NCBI GenBank assembly: GCA_977006965.1
Contig: OZ345365.1
Coordinates: 434,001 to 498,000, forward strand
Reading direction: 5' to 3'
Length of the DNA: 64,000 nt
DNA from: Phymatolithon calcareum
Lineage: Eukaryota > Rhodophyta > Florideophyceae > Hapalidiales
Part shown: positions 1 through 11,503 of the stretch, in pieces
Layout: the number at the start of each line of letters is the position of its first letter
How positions within the stretch are numbered: the first letter of the stretch is position 1
The notes under the pieces: model-generated
Told to the model about the DNA's origin: nothing
The model's database searches: none
Seen by the model: only the letters and a program-made list of their open reading frames with translations
Position numbers and translations under genes: made by a program

Positions 1-234
1 GCTGTGGTACTGCGCACGACACGATGCTTTAGGCTTCCAATGATTGATGCCGGTGCTCGACTTTGGTACAAAAGACAGGAAGAAAAAGGAAATGATCTCC
101 TATTGGAAGAGCAGAACAGACGGTATGCGGAGGAAACAGAGCCCGCAATGCCCGTACCGTGCCCGTTGAGGATCAAGATGGGAACGTCCGAGCCTGCGCC
201 CAACGGTGACGCAAGGAAGGAAAGTGATAACTAG
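1..234 (+). pseudogene. LINE A ORF1, C-terminal end
   Basis: The reading frame ending at the TAA at 232-234 is the last part of ORF1, equivalent to the end of the ORF1 read on the minus strand at 39222-39587. It is Arg/Glu-rich and ends soon after a PCPL motif, which is also found at the end of LINE B ORF1 (about 42180). It overlaps the first ATG of ORF2 (206) by 29 bases, an arrangement common in LINEs where ORF2 is translated by re-initiation or overlap. The start is outside the window. Confidence 0.8.
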
Positions 235-3222
235 AAGAAGCCTGCAAGTCGTCACTATAAACATAGGCGGCCCGGGAGAAGCAGGAGTCTATGCGGAGAA
301 ACTTATAAGGGAGCACGGATGTGCAGTGGTGGGAGTCACGGAAACTCACTGTAAGGCAGAGGGGAAAGTTCGGACGAGCTATCCCCAAATTGGGGCTCCT
401 CGCCCATGTGAGAACACATCGGATAAGCCACATGGAGGTGTGGCACTCAGATTCGACAGCTCGGTCGGCTGGCGAGTAATCTTCAAGAAAGCTGAGAGAA
501 ACTTCCAGGTGATAATTGCGCAGGTTGGAAAGGTTTTCGTCTCTGTCTTCTATATATCACCCCCAGCCGCTCTTAGAGGTACGAATGAAAACGAAGTTCA
601 ACGATGCTTGTCAATGCTGCAGTCGCACAGCAGAGGACCAGCCTTGGCGATGGGGGACTGGAATGCGCGCCACAAATTATGGGACAAGAAGACAAATGGA
701 AGAGGCGCCTTCCTTTTGGGATGGTTGCAAAAACACAGATGGGAGACTCACTGCGGAATTGAAAACACGTGCATCACTTACAATGGAGCAAGTAATATCG
801 ACTTTTTCCTAAGCAAGCAAATTGAACAGGGAAAAGTCTCATTGCCCCCAGGACCCTGGCTAGGAAATCTGCAACACAAGCCCGTAATGGTTCGAATCCC
901 ATCAAGGCGGCAACTTCCGAGGACAAAAGAAGTTATTGTGACACGAGGGCATTCTGAGCCTGAGGTTGTCGATAACGTCCGCGTCGAGTATAACATTGTG
1001 CTCCCCGCACTCATCATGAGACTCAATGAGTGTAGGACGGAAAAGAACCTTAACGATGTTTACGACTCCATATTGAAAGCTCTACTCCGACTATGGCGCA
1101 AAAAAATCAATCTGGACAGAACGCAATCCTCCTTTTGGAATGAAGAGCTGGACGCAATGGCTAAGGAGCGTACAAGACTGTTTAGGAAAGCCCGACGGTC
1201 CGAAACTGAGGCAGATGTGGAGATACACAAGAAATTTAAGGCGAAAATGGAAAGGGCAGTGTGGGCTGCGAAAAATACGTCATACACCCGATTCCTCGAC
1301 GAGCTCGACGAGCTACCGGCGGCTACCGCAATTGAGTGACCATCGAAGATGGCAAGAGCTCTCACACGAAGATACAAGGAGAACATGAAGCAAGGTACGG
1401 AGCTCCCACCGAGCTCGTTCCTTGCTCACATTGCCAACGTATGCTCGGCAAAAAATAAATGGAGAGGCGACACCAGATAATTCAGCCCAGACTGGACGTT
1501 CCGGCATGACATAGAATCGGCAATTTTATCGAGTCCCAATGGAAAAGCCCCGGGACTGGACCAAGTGAAGAACGAGATGCTGAAGATAGACCCCAAACTG
1601 AGCACCAGACTGTTGTTCGCGTTATGGAAAGCCTGTGGCCGACTTCAAACGACCCCATTGGAGTGGAAAAGAACGAAAGTCGTCGCAATCTATAAGGGCG
1701 GAGTAACTAGCAAGCCGGAAAGCTACCGTCCCATCTCGCTGCTTAGCCATACCCGGAAAATCATCGAGATGGCATTGGACAAGCTGATACGACGAAACTA
1801 TAAATTTCATGTGTCTCAATTGGGATTCCAGAAAAACAAAGGGACAGAGCTTGCCCTTCTCCACGCAGAAGCTCTCTGACAGCAAGGTCACAGCTATGTC
1901 GCTATCTTGGACTTAAAGGCAGCATATGACTCTGTTCCAAGAGACGCGCTCGCAAGAAGATGACGAAGGGTCCTTGACCCAAGTATATCCGAGATGATTT
2001 TGCCGTTCTTGGAACCGTCATATATCGAGAATGACGACGGCGAATGGTTCACCATCGACAAGGGGGTGGCACAAGGCTCTCCCCTAAGCCCATGTCTCTA
2101 CAATATTTTTATGGACACCTTTGCCATGGAGCTCGACTTAATCCCCAAAGATGTGTCGAAAGAGCCGTGCAAGCTCTTTGCAGATGATGTGAAGCTGACA
2201 GCCACCTCTGCTAAGGGGCTTCAGAAAATTCTGGACCTGGCGTCGAAATGGGCAGAAGAGAATGAAATGAAGTGGAATACGACAAAAAGTGCCATCCTAT
2301 GGACAAGGGCCACGGCACGACTGCAATTCCAACTGTCGGGAAGGAAGCTGACGAAACAACGGGAAGTGAAATACCTTGGTGTTACGATAACCGAGGATGG
2401 GATATCAGATTCCAAACTTGTCGAAAGAATCAAGAACTCCAAAATGTTCTTGGAACTCTGAGGCGCCTTGGGGTTTTCACGAACGGCGTGCACCCGTCGA
2501 GGTCAATCAGGTTGTACAAGTCTCTTGTACAGTCGAGGTGGGAGTATGCAGTACATCTGACACCATGGACACCCAGAGTGGAGCTTGAGATCAAGAAGGT
2601 GGAGTCGATGTTCTTCGGCCAAATATTTGGGAAACCGGGCAGAAGGAGTGCGGATAGAAGCAGAACGATGTGCCGTATTGTGAAGCCGAAGGACAGAAGG
2701 GATATACTTGTAAGACTGTTTGTGCGAAGACTAATGAGGCACGCGGAAAATCTTGAGTCAAAACCGACACAGGTGCGACAACCGAAGGAGATCGAAAACG
2801 CAAATCTGGACGTAGCCCACGCCAAAGTAAATCCTCACCTCTTCAGAGCGGCGTATGAAACTACGCCGAGCACAAACATCAAGCAATACCAAAGAAAAAA
2901 GATCCTGGAAGCAGCCACGAAAGTGGAGAAAGGAAAAAAACGCCCCATCCCGAGTATCAAGACCACACTGCCACCGCACTTGTGCTTCAAGTCAAGGAGG
3001 TACAGGACCCTGGCCATCAAATGGGCATTTGGAATGTTCCCGCCGATGAACAACTCCGAGCTCATATACCTAACTGGACAAACTGGAAAGGATGCTATCG
3101 AAGATCTCAAGTCAGGCCTATCGAAAGACAAGCTATCATATGAAGAAAGTGCTTTTACAAGGCGGGCACTCGACAAAATACTTGCCATGTATCAGGCGGC
3201 CAAGGCCACTCTCGAAACCTGA
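206..3222 (+). pseudogene. LINE A ORF2: AP endonuclease + reverse transcriptase, decayed
   Basis: Would nick target DNA and reverse-transcribe the LINE RNA. The endonuclease (206-1339) shows GVTETH, the metal-site GDWNARHKLW and SNIDFFL. The RT follows with motif A ILDLKAAYDS, motif B VAQGSPLSPCLYN and motif C FADDV (about 2177). The thumb and C-terminal region run to 3222 (AIKWAFGMFPPM). Breaks: TGA at 1337-1339, TAA at about 1480, TGA at 1877, TGA at about 1960, and a one-base loss in an A-run near 2440 that shifts the frame. LINE B keeps the extra A at that site. No RNase H is visible in the 3' part. Identity as an R1/Jockey-like or fungal LINE is certain at superfamily level only. Confidence 0.92.
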
Positions 3223-3429
3223 AACCCGTGACTCAAGACAGTGGAATATTTTTCCCCCTCGAGGGTCTAAGCCAGAGCTAGGTTTTGATATTTCCGCCAG
3301 ATCGTGTCGAAATCGACCACGCTAACATACAAGAACGATAGACCCTGTTTGTGGCCCAATGGCCTTCGCAAAGTTGCCCCAAGCGTCTGCAGATGCGTTG
3401 GAAACTTTTAAATAAAAAACTTACACTTC

Positions 3430-3600
3430 TTCTTCCTACTCAATAGGGCTCATACGCCAGCTCAACGGTAAGAGAGCACCTACGGAGTGATTGGCGCAGT
3501 CTATGGCTGAACAGGGCAGTGGGAACCACCCAGATCGCGCCGCCAACTGTCACAAACCAGTGCGATACTTAGCCTGCACAACGTGCAACCCGACGTTGCC
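3430..3600 (+). repeat. Dispersed repeat with tRNA-like 5' half (candidate SINE)
   Basis: The segment recurs in the right arm (35857-36027) and, diverged, at 62305-62455. It contains AGCTCAACGGTAAGAGAGC, which fits a pol III A-box and a D-arm (GCTC...GAGC), followed by a possible anticodon stem-loop around CACCTACGGAGTG. No convincing T-arm or B-box follows. A tRNA-derived SINE head or tRNA relic is the best reading; a working tRNA gene is unlikely. Confidence 0.35.
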
Positions 3601-3609
3601 GGCCGCCGC

Positions 3610-3858
3610 AGCGTAAGCCAACAGCGCGTTCTTTCTTTTATTGCAGAAAACGCTAACTTTAAGTTAGTGCCTGGGGATGTTTCTAAACAGTCTTTCATTT
3701 TTTACGAATTTGAGTACTTCGAGCGGTTTCTCATTGCAAATTTCCTCTACCGTTTCTATGCCAACTCTTCCAATAGTCTCGCGTCTTGATACAGTCTGTT
3801 CACTACAGCGTAGGAGTAGGTGCCCAATGTTCTCCTTGCGAAGCTCCCGAAACCTCAA
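3610..3858 (-). mobile_element. LINE C 3' fragment (C-terminal codons and tail)
   Basis: Read on the minus strand, 3858-3664 encodes GHLLLRC followed by an SRRETIGRV...NEKP stretch. This matches the C-terminal Cys/His-finger end of the LINE fused to the metalloprotease (13261-14040). The downstream TTGCAATAAAAGAAAG-type tail is also shared. It is a short 5'-truncated copy. Confidence 0.75.
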
Positions 3859-4208
3859 TTTGAGAAACAGGGCAGCTTCTCACTCTTCCATACTCTATTC
3901 TCCTAAAATTTCCTTAATTCGAATTTCTCTTCCCTTGAGGGCACGAGTAAGTCTTCTTCAACCATATTCAGTCTCTTGGTTCATTTCTGTGAATGGCACT
4001 TTTCGTTGAAGCGCTGCGAACTCCATCAGAGCACCGATCCCAAAGTATGTCGGCAAGGTTGATTTTCTCCACAGCGGGGTTCTGTTTAAAATCAGTCTTA
4101 GGTACAGCAGGTGCGTCTTTCTGCTTCTTATATGTAGCACTCCTGGTAGCTTGTTCCGCTTGTCTACGGGGATTTTTATTATCTGCAACACGGCACCGCC
4201 AATTAGCT
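3859..4208 (-). mobile_element. LINE D 3' tail
   Basis: The minus strand encodes LILNRTPLWRKS...YFGIGALMEFAALQ and then GREIRIKEILGE, the C-terminal module seen in LINE G/J (NRAPLWRKSVLGAYFG...ELVALQ). Several stops interrupt it. The same tail recurs at 41579-41732, 43462-43642 and 54700-54822. Confidence 0.7.
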
Positions 4209-4640
4209 GTAAGTTGGCATTCGGTCGCTTCCCCCCAATGACCACATCACTTCTCAGAGACAAGTTCGGTGATACTGTACCAATCCTCATGAGCAACCTG
4301 GAAGAATACCTCGGAAGATATCAACTGACTAACGAGGAGATTAATATCACAGAAAAAGCTCTCGACAAGCTATTCTTCTTTACTATCGTCTTTTATGACG
4401 ACATGGAATAGACAACACCTCAACTGAGCTGCGACCCTGAGCCCCATAGGAAATCTGACAAGTGGGCCCCAAGCTTTTCCCTCTGCCCCGGGAGAGGATT
4501 TTTCCAGCTAGGGCTACGACATTAACCCTGATTACACGGATTTGAGTAGATGATCGAAGCTACAAGAGCGTAGCTGCTGAAACGCATCTCCCTTGCAGTC
4601 TCATGTGTGGTTTTGAGGGCGTTTAAAAAGTCCAAATTCA
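4209..4640 (+). mobile_element. LINE A-related 3' tail, 5'-truncated
   Basis: The plus strand encodes LAFGRFPPM...LDKLFFF, related to the LINE A C-terminus (IKWAFGMFPPM...RRALDKIL). A 3' UTR follows (GACATGGAATAGACAA, then GATGATCGAAGCTAC) and ends in an A-rich tail near 4640. A diverged copy with target duplications lies at 17165-17432, and a fragment at 17870-17935. Confidence 0.75.
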
Positions 4641-4649
4641 AAAAAAAGA

Positions 4650-5090
4650 AGATGAAATTTTATGTGTTGACACAGCCATATATATATATATATATGCCAG
4701 TATTATCAAAGCAAATGTAGACCCTTGGAGTAGCTGCGCTTCTGATGAGCCGCGAAGACGTGAGACTGACCATGCAGTTGACTATTGTTATCGACATAGC
4801 AAGCATAAAACTATGGCCCTTCGAAGTCGAAAAACGAGATTTGGCGGGAAGTGTATCATGCAACAAATAGTTTTGCATTATGGCCAATTAAAACGCTCCG
4901 GATGTCGACAATTGCAATGTTGATGCAGTTCAAACCTTGTGTCACCATCGTGCAAAATGAATTACAGTACTCGATGGCCCCTGGACACACTTGCGATCAC
5001 TTTTTTGTAGTTTTTATTCGTATACGTGCTTATAGACAGTGTGTTCTTCCGACCAAAGAACAAATTCTAATCACATTTTGGAGCACATGA
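4650..5090. repeat. Dispersed unclassified repeat with (TA)n
   Basis: Contains a short TA dinucleotide run at 4677-4697. Bases 4850-5000 recur in inverted orientation at about 52195-52390 (shared TTGAACTGCATCA and GTCGACATCCGGAGCG), so this is a repeat outside the palindrome too. No coding potential was recognised. Confidence 0.55.
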
Positions 5091-5094
5091 CAAT

Positions 5095-5470
5095 AGCAGT
5101 ATGTCTGAAGAATTCGGCACCAGACCCAGAGAGCATATGCACGCTAGCAGGGTACGACCTCGACGGAGTAAAAAGACTGGAATCAGAAAAGGCGCAAAAT
5201 GAGCTCTTATTATTTAGCAAGACACTCATAGAACGCATGGAGAACGAAGTAGGCCTGAATTGATTCGCAGAAGGCAAGGCAAGAAACGGTCGAGTCCAAG
5301 CACCAACAACCCTGTAGAGGACTGAAATTGGATTACTTTGTATCCTGAATTTTCCCGTCCGCCATTCCGGTGGGCGTTTCGTCAGCTGCACAAATGCAGG
5401 TAGCATCAGAGGAAGCCTTCCCCATATCTTCGGAAGTCTGTGGGGCTTTTAAATAAACTTGAAAGGAAAA
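5095..5470 (+). mobile_element. LINE E 3' tail
   Basis: A recurrent 3' module: short codons (AEEFGT-like, then LAGYDLDG...LLLFSKTLIERMENE), then a UTR with CATATCTTCGGAAGTCTGTG, ending GGGCTTTTAAATAAACTTG and an A-run. Copies: 50640-51030 (+), 63170-63600 (-), 60165-60475 (-, two partial), 16992-17601 (+), 53106-53175 (-). The 5' half of this family is not seen in the window. Confidence 0.7.
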
Positions 5471-6250
5471 AAACTCTAAACGGAGACTTCCTATCCGAGA
5501 GTTATGGTATTGGACTTCATTCGAAGTATATATGCGTTGTGACGATGTTTCCCCATGTTACCTGCGAAAACTTGCTGCTTCGACGTCCGCTCAGCTCAGA
5601 ACAAAGGGGTGAAAAGAAACTACAGTGACAGAATCTAGAGTCTAGTTCGGCGATGAGAGCGCTTTCTGGAAGTCTATCGGACCGAAGAAGTATTTCCCCT
5701 GTCCTTCTTCTTGAAAAACAGGGATGCTGGTGGCCGAATACCTCCGATTGATTTTATTCAGAGTGCAATCAAGTGCATTAGGCGCCATTTACTCTGCGCA
5801 ATACCGCTGGTCGCTCGGTCAAGATTCTGTCGATGGCATGAATGGCCACAGAAAGCACACTGTGTCCAAGAGATTTCGAAGGCTAAATTGCCCACGGAAT
5901 GGCAGTTCTGTGCTGTCTTGTGGTCGCATATGCCGGTATAAGGCGCATTACATGTGCGGATTCATACTTTGTGAGTACTGACACTGCAGAGATTCAACAA
6001 GTGCGCCGATATTTTATAGGGTCCATCGAACTCTTCTGACGATTGTCTAGGTTGTTTGCTAGCTGTTATTCTCTGGTGCTCATGCAGAGTGTCAGCAGTA
6101 CATGACGCAGCAAAGGTTTTGTGATGTGCCGGGCGAGCAACTCATCGATAGCATTTGACACGCGCATTACTTGTCGACGTTCCGTAGCGCTAGAACGCAT
6201 ATTTGCATTCGAGAACAGTGCTGGACGCCACGTTACCCCTAAGAAAATGA
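5471..6250. other. No recognisable gene
   Basis: Two overlapping 76-85 codon frames at 5711-5981 contain some Cys and His but no family I recognise. The segment is kept in the right arm (33206-33986) with similar divergence to its surroundings. No promoter, RNA gene or terminal repeat was recognised. Confidence 0.5.
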
Positions 6251-7060
6251 ATGGATGACTGCAAATGCCATGATGACTACTTTTGTTGTGCAAAACAACT
6301 GCAGGGTTTCAAAGTTCATGACTTCGACCATTGTGGCTCCTCATGTAATGGGCTTGATAGTGCCACATTATACATTTTCGACACTTGTACTGCTAGGAAC
6401 TGCTTCACTAAGCATGCTGAAAACATCTATGAGCTTGGCGTTGTTGATGCCCTTGAAAGCGAGAAGCTGATACTGTTTGGAAAGTGGGCAGGGCGGCACT
6501 GGAGAAGACTAATGAAGCTGTGCCAAATAGAACCATGGAAGTTCCGCCAACAGCACCTGCTCTCGAAGTTAACGCGAAGACTTAGGAAGGTTGTGGAGAA
6601 GACGCGCGACGCGGGGGCAGAGCTGGAACTCGAGGCACCGGACCACATGCGAAAATCGAGCACACCAACCGATATCCAAGACAGGAGTGCCCTCCGACTA
6701 GCCTGGGAACAACAAGAAGAACGCCGCCCTAGGAAAATTACATTTGCCAAGAATGCTCTACCGCACCAAGCAGTGAGGATGGAAGAAAGCAGGCACAGAA
6801 TTCTCTGCGCAAGGTGGTTTGTAGGTCAGTTTCCAAGAAATCTGCAAAAGTTAATAAAAGAAATGGGCAGTCAAGGAGCATGGGCAGTTAGAACACTGAA
6901 GAGCATCCTGAGGAACCCACGTGGCCCGAGCCATAGACGCGATACTAAGTAATTCTGCTTAAGGAGCCGAAATTTCGAGTGCAGTAGAATGCTAAGAAAG
7001 ATGCCGACTTTCCTCACGTTGGGACACATGGTACGTTCTCAATAAATCCAATTAATTACG
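6251..7060 (+). pseudogene. LINE F 3' end (C-terminal ORF2 remnant)
   Basis: A 233-codon frame (6251-6952). Its second half resembles LINE C-terminal regions: basic helical stretches (QHLLSKLTRRLRKVVEK) and RHRILCARWFVGQFPRN, parallel to RTLAIKWAFGMFPP in LINE A. The UTR ends near 7060 with TTCTCAATAAATCCA. A second, more decayed copy is at 62680-63130. The first 60 codons are Cys-rich and may be flanking DNA. Family assignment comes only from these parallels. Confidence 0.55.
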
Positions 7061-7308
7061 AAAGCGAGAAGCTTTGATGCCCAAAAAATTAAATGAATCT
7101 TATTTTCCTCCATTGAGGGAAAATTTCAGTCAAATAGACACTAGGTTTAGACTGGATGCATTTCGCCGATCGTTACCAGATGCCATCAGTTTTTGTAAGA
7201 TGCACCTGGCTATTGCACAGCTTGAACGTTTGCATTCGCGGCAGGCTCTTAACGGAGCTGTTAAGGACGCCAGATCCATATGTATGAGATCGTGACACAG
7301 ATCACAAT

Positions 7309-7880
7309 TTGGAGTCAGCAGAGACGCCCAAAATGGTTGACCAAATCATTGGAAAACACGACGTGCAAGTCCTTGGTCTCACGGAGACTTTTGAAAAAGA
7401 AGACACAGCGATCAGGGTGAATTTAGACCAAATTTGTTCTACCCCTCTGCAAAGCCCTCTAGAAGTACCACGAGGAGCTGTAGCTTTAATTATTAAGGCC
7501 CGTACTCCAACCCAAGTATTGGGTAAGATGGCTACTAAAGCATTCCAGGTCGTGGTTGCCAATGTGATGGACATTGCGGTGTCGGTAGTCGACATATCTC
7601 CTCTTGTGAGTCGAGAAGAGTACGACAAGTGTTTGGAATTCATCGACCGTCATTGCGGGGGGAAGGCGGTAATCATGGGTGACCTTAATGCTAGACATAG
7701 GCACTGGGACCGCACAGGAAACTGGAGAGGGAAAAATATTGAATAAGGACGACAACAAGACCAACATTTGTATCCAACCATGTTAAGAGCAACATCGATC
7801 TCTTCATGACGAAGTCCTTATAAGGAGAGGTACCCGAACTGTTGCATGGTATGTGGGAGGGTGTCAGAGAACACATTCCT
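7309..7880 (+). pseudogene. LINE G endonuclease domain
   Basis: The frame shows VLGLTET (catalytic Glu strand) and the signature GDLNARHRHWDRTGNWRG, then after a TAA at 7744, with frame changes, NHVKSNIDLFMTK with the later catalytic Asp. This is an AP-endonuclease-like domain that would nick the integration site. It is broken by stops and frameshifts and is not functional as written. Confidence 0.85.
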
Positions 7881-8039
7881 GTAGCAATGAGGGTACTAAA
7901 CTACATGATTATAACCCTTCGAAGAAAGAAAGTTATCTCAAAAGTGCCAGGCGAACCTGACAAGAACAACCAAGGCCAGAGAAGAAATGTCGAAATGGGT
8001 ACCGGGCATGATATAACAGCTGCATACCTGTACTAGAAA

Positions 8040-10030
8040 ACGGGAGTTGAACGACTGGTATGATACTTTTCTAGAAAAGCTGATGGAGCCGTGGACATCG
8101 TCTAAGCCGAGGCCCCCGAGATTTAAAAGTTTTTGGAACAGGGAGCTCGACGATCTGGCCAAGAAACGAACCCGGTATTATAAGATTTACAGGAGAACAG
8201 GCCTCGAAATTGACAAGAAGCTCTCCGAGAGATGAAAATGCTGTTAAAGAAGAAGGTGAGAAAAGCCAAATGCGACCAATTTGAAAGCTATCTTCAGGAG
8301 GTTGAGAAATGGGTCGGAGCGAGGCGGCGAACACCACAAGCAAGATCATGAAGTCAAAATCCCGGACGAAAAGAGCAAAAAAAGCTCTCGGAGCTCTTGT
8401 GCACCCAAGCAAATTCTCAGTATACATCTCAAGTGCGTGTAAGGCTGAAGAAGACTGGAATCTGCCGTTGCGTACGTTTGCATTCAATAGGGCAATGAAG
8501 CGGCACTTCGCAAGAACATTCAACAGAGCACTGAAAGGGAAGGCGGTAGGTCCAGACGGAATTGCTGTCGAGATGTTGCACGCAAACAAAGAAGCGGGGC
8601 TGAAAATAATGCTAGCATTATAGGAAGCATGCGGGAGACTCAAATGTCTTCCTCGGGTATGGCGCCAAGCAACTCTGATTCCGTTATACAAGAAAGGCCC
8701 GGCTCATGTCGAAGAAAACTACAGGCTTATATCGCTTTTAAGTCAAGCCAAGAAAATCATTGACTGAGCTCTAGATGCATACATACGCGAGAACTACCGC
8801 TTCAATAAGGTTCAGCTGGGTTTTCGGAAAGACAGAAGCACATATCTCGCTATACTCGGTGCAAAAAGTACAATGAAGAAGGGTCATCCGTTCATGGCAG
8901 TTCTCGACCTATCCGCGGCATACGATAGTGTGCCAAGGGATATCCTCATGAAGAGGCTGACGGAGAAACTTCCTGAAGAGATAACAAGGATGGTTGCGTA
9001 CCGGTTAAAACCATCGTGGGTCACAACTGGAGACGAGACAGAGACGTAGTGTATCATCGACCGGGGTGTACCTCAAGGTTCCCCGCTTAGTCCATGCCTA
9101 TACAATATATTCATGGACACATTCGTAGAAGCCGTCTCCAAGGCAGATGGAAACGTCTCAGACAGCCCAGTGGAATTGTTCGCAGATGATGTTCAGCTTC
9201 AAGCGAAGACATGACGAGGAATGCAGAAACTTCTTGATATAGCGACCATTTGGGCAAGCGAAAATATCATGAAATGGAACACAAAACCGTGAAAAATCGA
9301 AGTTCTTAAGTACAAAGGGCTTCAGAAGCACAGTTTTTACTTTGCGGGACGAGCACTGCATCAAGCCTGGAGACTCTCGTATCTTGGGGTAAGCATGAAT
9401 AACAAGGGTGTTACGGATGACACGGACATAGCAAGAGTTCGAAATGCTGCAGGATTCATACATAAGCTTCGGGAGCTTGGAGTGAATGTTCGAGGATTCA
9501 AACCGGAGACATGCATCAGGATCTTTAATTCGCTAATTATCCCGAAATGGGAGTATGCGTTACACGTTACTCCAATGACAAATAGATTGCTCTCGGCAAT
9601 CGAGTCGGCAGAGGGCTTGTTCTACAAGAATGTTTTTGGATGCCGAACACCGCCGGGACCGAATTCGAGTTCTGTGCCGACTGGGACCACCAAAGATGAG
9701 GAGACATCATCAAGCAGATAGGTTTGCGTTAAGCCTTGTGAAACACAAAAAGCGCCTTCAAGAAACAGAAGAGTACTTTAGAAGAGATGAGGACGTAAAG
9801 GAAGCAATGAAGGATATTGAATATCTCAAGATTTATGAAGACCTGCGACAAGCACTTCAGAAAACCCAGGAGGGATCTGTCACGAAGAAGAGAAGGAGAG
9901 ATGAAACAATTAAGGTATGGGAAAAGGAAGAAGAAAGCAGATCGATGATGATTCCTATTGAAGGCAAGCTAATAGGGATCCTTTACATAGGAGAAAGAAC
10001 AACACTTTTAAGGTGCCTAAGGTTGACATT
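8040..10030 (+). pseudogene. LINE G reverse transcriptase
   Basis: RT landmarks in order: RALKGKAVGPDGIAVEMLH (8530-8580), ISLLSQAKKIID, motif A VLDLSAAYDSV (about 8905), motif B RGVPQGSPLSPCLYNIFMD (about 9062) and motif C ELFADDVQL (about 9175), then the thumb to 10030. Stops include TAG at 8621 (usual residue Trp), TGA at 8764 (TCA in the right arm), TAG at about 9047 (usual residue Trp), TGA at about 9212 and TGA near 9290. A frameshift near 9650 moves the C-terminal part into another frame (9630-10030). Confidence 0.88.
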
Positions 10031-11290
10031 TATAGAACCAGTCATGCCAGGGGCCGCCATGGGAATGGCCGGTTGTGTGTGGTTCAACAGTGACAGCTGA
10101 GAGGTGTGGAGTTGAATGAAGAGGTTTACTTGGTCGTTGATCGATGCCCTCACTTTCTAAGGTTGGTCGAAGAGCCTAAATACTAAACAGAGACAACGCA
10201 CTATATTGAAAATGACCTGGGTATGTAAGTGGACACCCATACGGGGAGGTCAGATAGCTTGCCAAACTATCACGGCCCACGGTAAGCTACGGAGAATGTA
10301 TATACTCCTGGCCGGCAAATCTTGCGGCGACGAGGAACGAGAAGGGACAGCAACACTAACGGGACAGGAACTCGAAGTCGGCACAAGTACAGTCCGCGCA
10401 TGAGGAGCACCTTCGAAACAGGAACTTGGGAGAAGTACCGGTGTTGAAGAAGTGGTAAGGGCGTTATACGTATTCGTTCTGTGAGCGCTCCCTTGGCTTG
10501 ACACTGCAAGCTGAGAGTCCGGAACTGTTCAGCCCCATTGAACAGTGATTAGAACGGCGGCTGCGTGTTGCTGGATGTAGAGGTGGTGATTGAGTGTGAC
10601 AAGTTGTAGATCGATGATTGTTGACAAGTCCTTGCTTGTCAAGTTTATTGATGGTGCTGCTACTTATACTACTTCTGGATTCATTGAATCAAGTAGACGA
10701 GCTAGCGGTGCATCTCGATTCATATGGTATATGAAACGGATGATGATGTGTCTGCGCAAATGCGCGCGACTATCACGTAGAGAATGCACACAAAGCCTTG
10801 ACAAGAGATTAAACGGAACGACTGATTACAGGAAGAGAAACAATTTCTTGTATTGTACCCATATGGGTAACAATATTGTGCCTTACCATGAGTTGCGCCC
10901 AAAAACGGATGCAAAGGAATTACTGTTCCTCTTGGGTGACACCTTGAACAATGATGAGTGTAGCGATGACAAATGAAACATATGAAGGGAGAACATGCGT
11001 AGAAAGCGTATGAGCCGACGAGCGAGGTGAACTTCTTGATCCACGGTAGGAAGCTCAAATTGAGCTTGAATTCAATCGGTATGGCGGAGTGAAATGGTGA
11101 ATTGAAAGATATCAGATTAACGTGTCCGAGACTCACCAAACTCATATGAAGGTCCGCACGTGTGAGAAGAGTGTCTTGCGAAACAGGATCCAGGAGCGTG
11201 GTTGTGCTTCCTCACAAGCAAACCAGGAAATGTCCATCATCTACAGACCAGTGACGGAGGAGTTCGACAAACAGAATCCCGTACACTACA
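10031..11290 (-). mobile_element. Solo LTR X inserted in LINE G (552 bp plus nested copia LTR)
   Basis: Flanked by 5-bp duplications ACATT (10026-10030 and 11291-11295) inside the LINE G C-terminal codons. Read on the minus strand it starts TGTAGTG and ends TTCTATA, a near TG...CA LTR pattern with the final CA changed to TA. Removing the nested 703-bp copia LTR and its 5-bp duplication leaves 552 bp without coding capacity. No internal region exists in either arm, so it is read as a solo LTR of an unidentified LTR retrotransposon. Confidence 0.7.
10512..11214 (-). mobile_element. Solo LTR of copia element
   Basis: A 703-bp LTR (TGAGGAAGC...CTCTCA on the minus strand) flanked by the duplication CAAGC (10507-10511 and 11215-11219). 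It is the exact counterpart of the full element at 23467-28944, at the same insertion point in the right arm. A solo LTR with intact target duplication is the known product of recombination between the two LTRs of one element. The ORFs spanning it are fortuitous. Confidence 0.93.
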
Positions 11291-11295
11291 ACATT

Positions 11296-11503
11296 CAACC
11301 GAGCACCCCTTTGGAGGAAATCAGTATTTGGTGCCTACTTTGGGATTACCGTGCTGATCGAACTAGCCGCCTAACAACGTACTCTAGCGTCGTCTAGGAT
11401 GAGTGCAGAAATTGAGTTTGAGTGCAAGAGACTCACAGGAGCTCTTCTTCGGAGAGAATTACGAATCAAGAACATTTTAGGTAGCCAGAAGAATTTAGCT
11501 TAG
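11296..11503 (+). pseudogene. LINE G ORF2 C-terminus, after LTR X
   Basis: The coding sequence resumes after the insertion: FNRAPL WRKS-type module, then a stop where related copies read LVALQ (TAA near 11368), then IEFECKRLTGALLRRELRIKN and a TAG at 11501. The intact-frame relative at 51830-52040 shows the same module without the break. Confidence 0.8.

Larger units (their letters stand above)
1..3415 (+). mobile_element. LINE A, left-arm copy (5' part outside window)
   Basis: This is an APE-type non-LTR retrotransposon: the end of ORF1, an ORF2 with endonuclease and reverse transcriptase, and a 3' UTR ending near 3405-3415 in an A-rich ttttaaataaaaaac stretch. The mirror copy at 36042-41540 supplies the missing 5' portion. 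The element is decayed, with in-frame stops and a one-base deletion shared by both arms, so it was dead before the arms duplicated. Confidence 0.9.

Noticed and set aside
3430-3600. Functional tRNA gene
   Set aside because: D-arm and perhaps anticodon arm only; no T-arm, no CCA-compatible acceptor closure, and diverged dispersed copies.
4677-4697. (TA)n run as a replication origin or promoter
   Set aside because: A short microsatellite inside a dispersed repeat, with no other supporting signal.
10590-11145. ORFs of 128 and 141 codons on both strands (also at 23705, 28311 and 28480)
   Set aside because: They lie wholly or largely in the copia LTRs and are open by chance.
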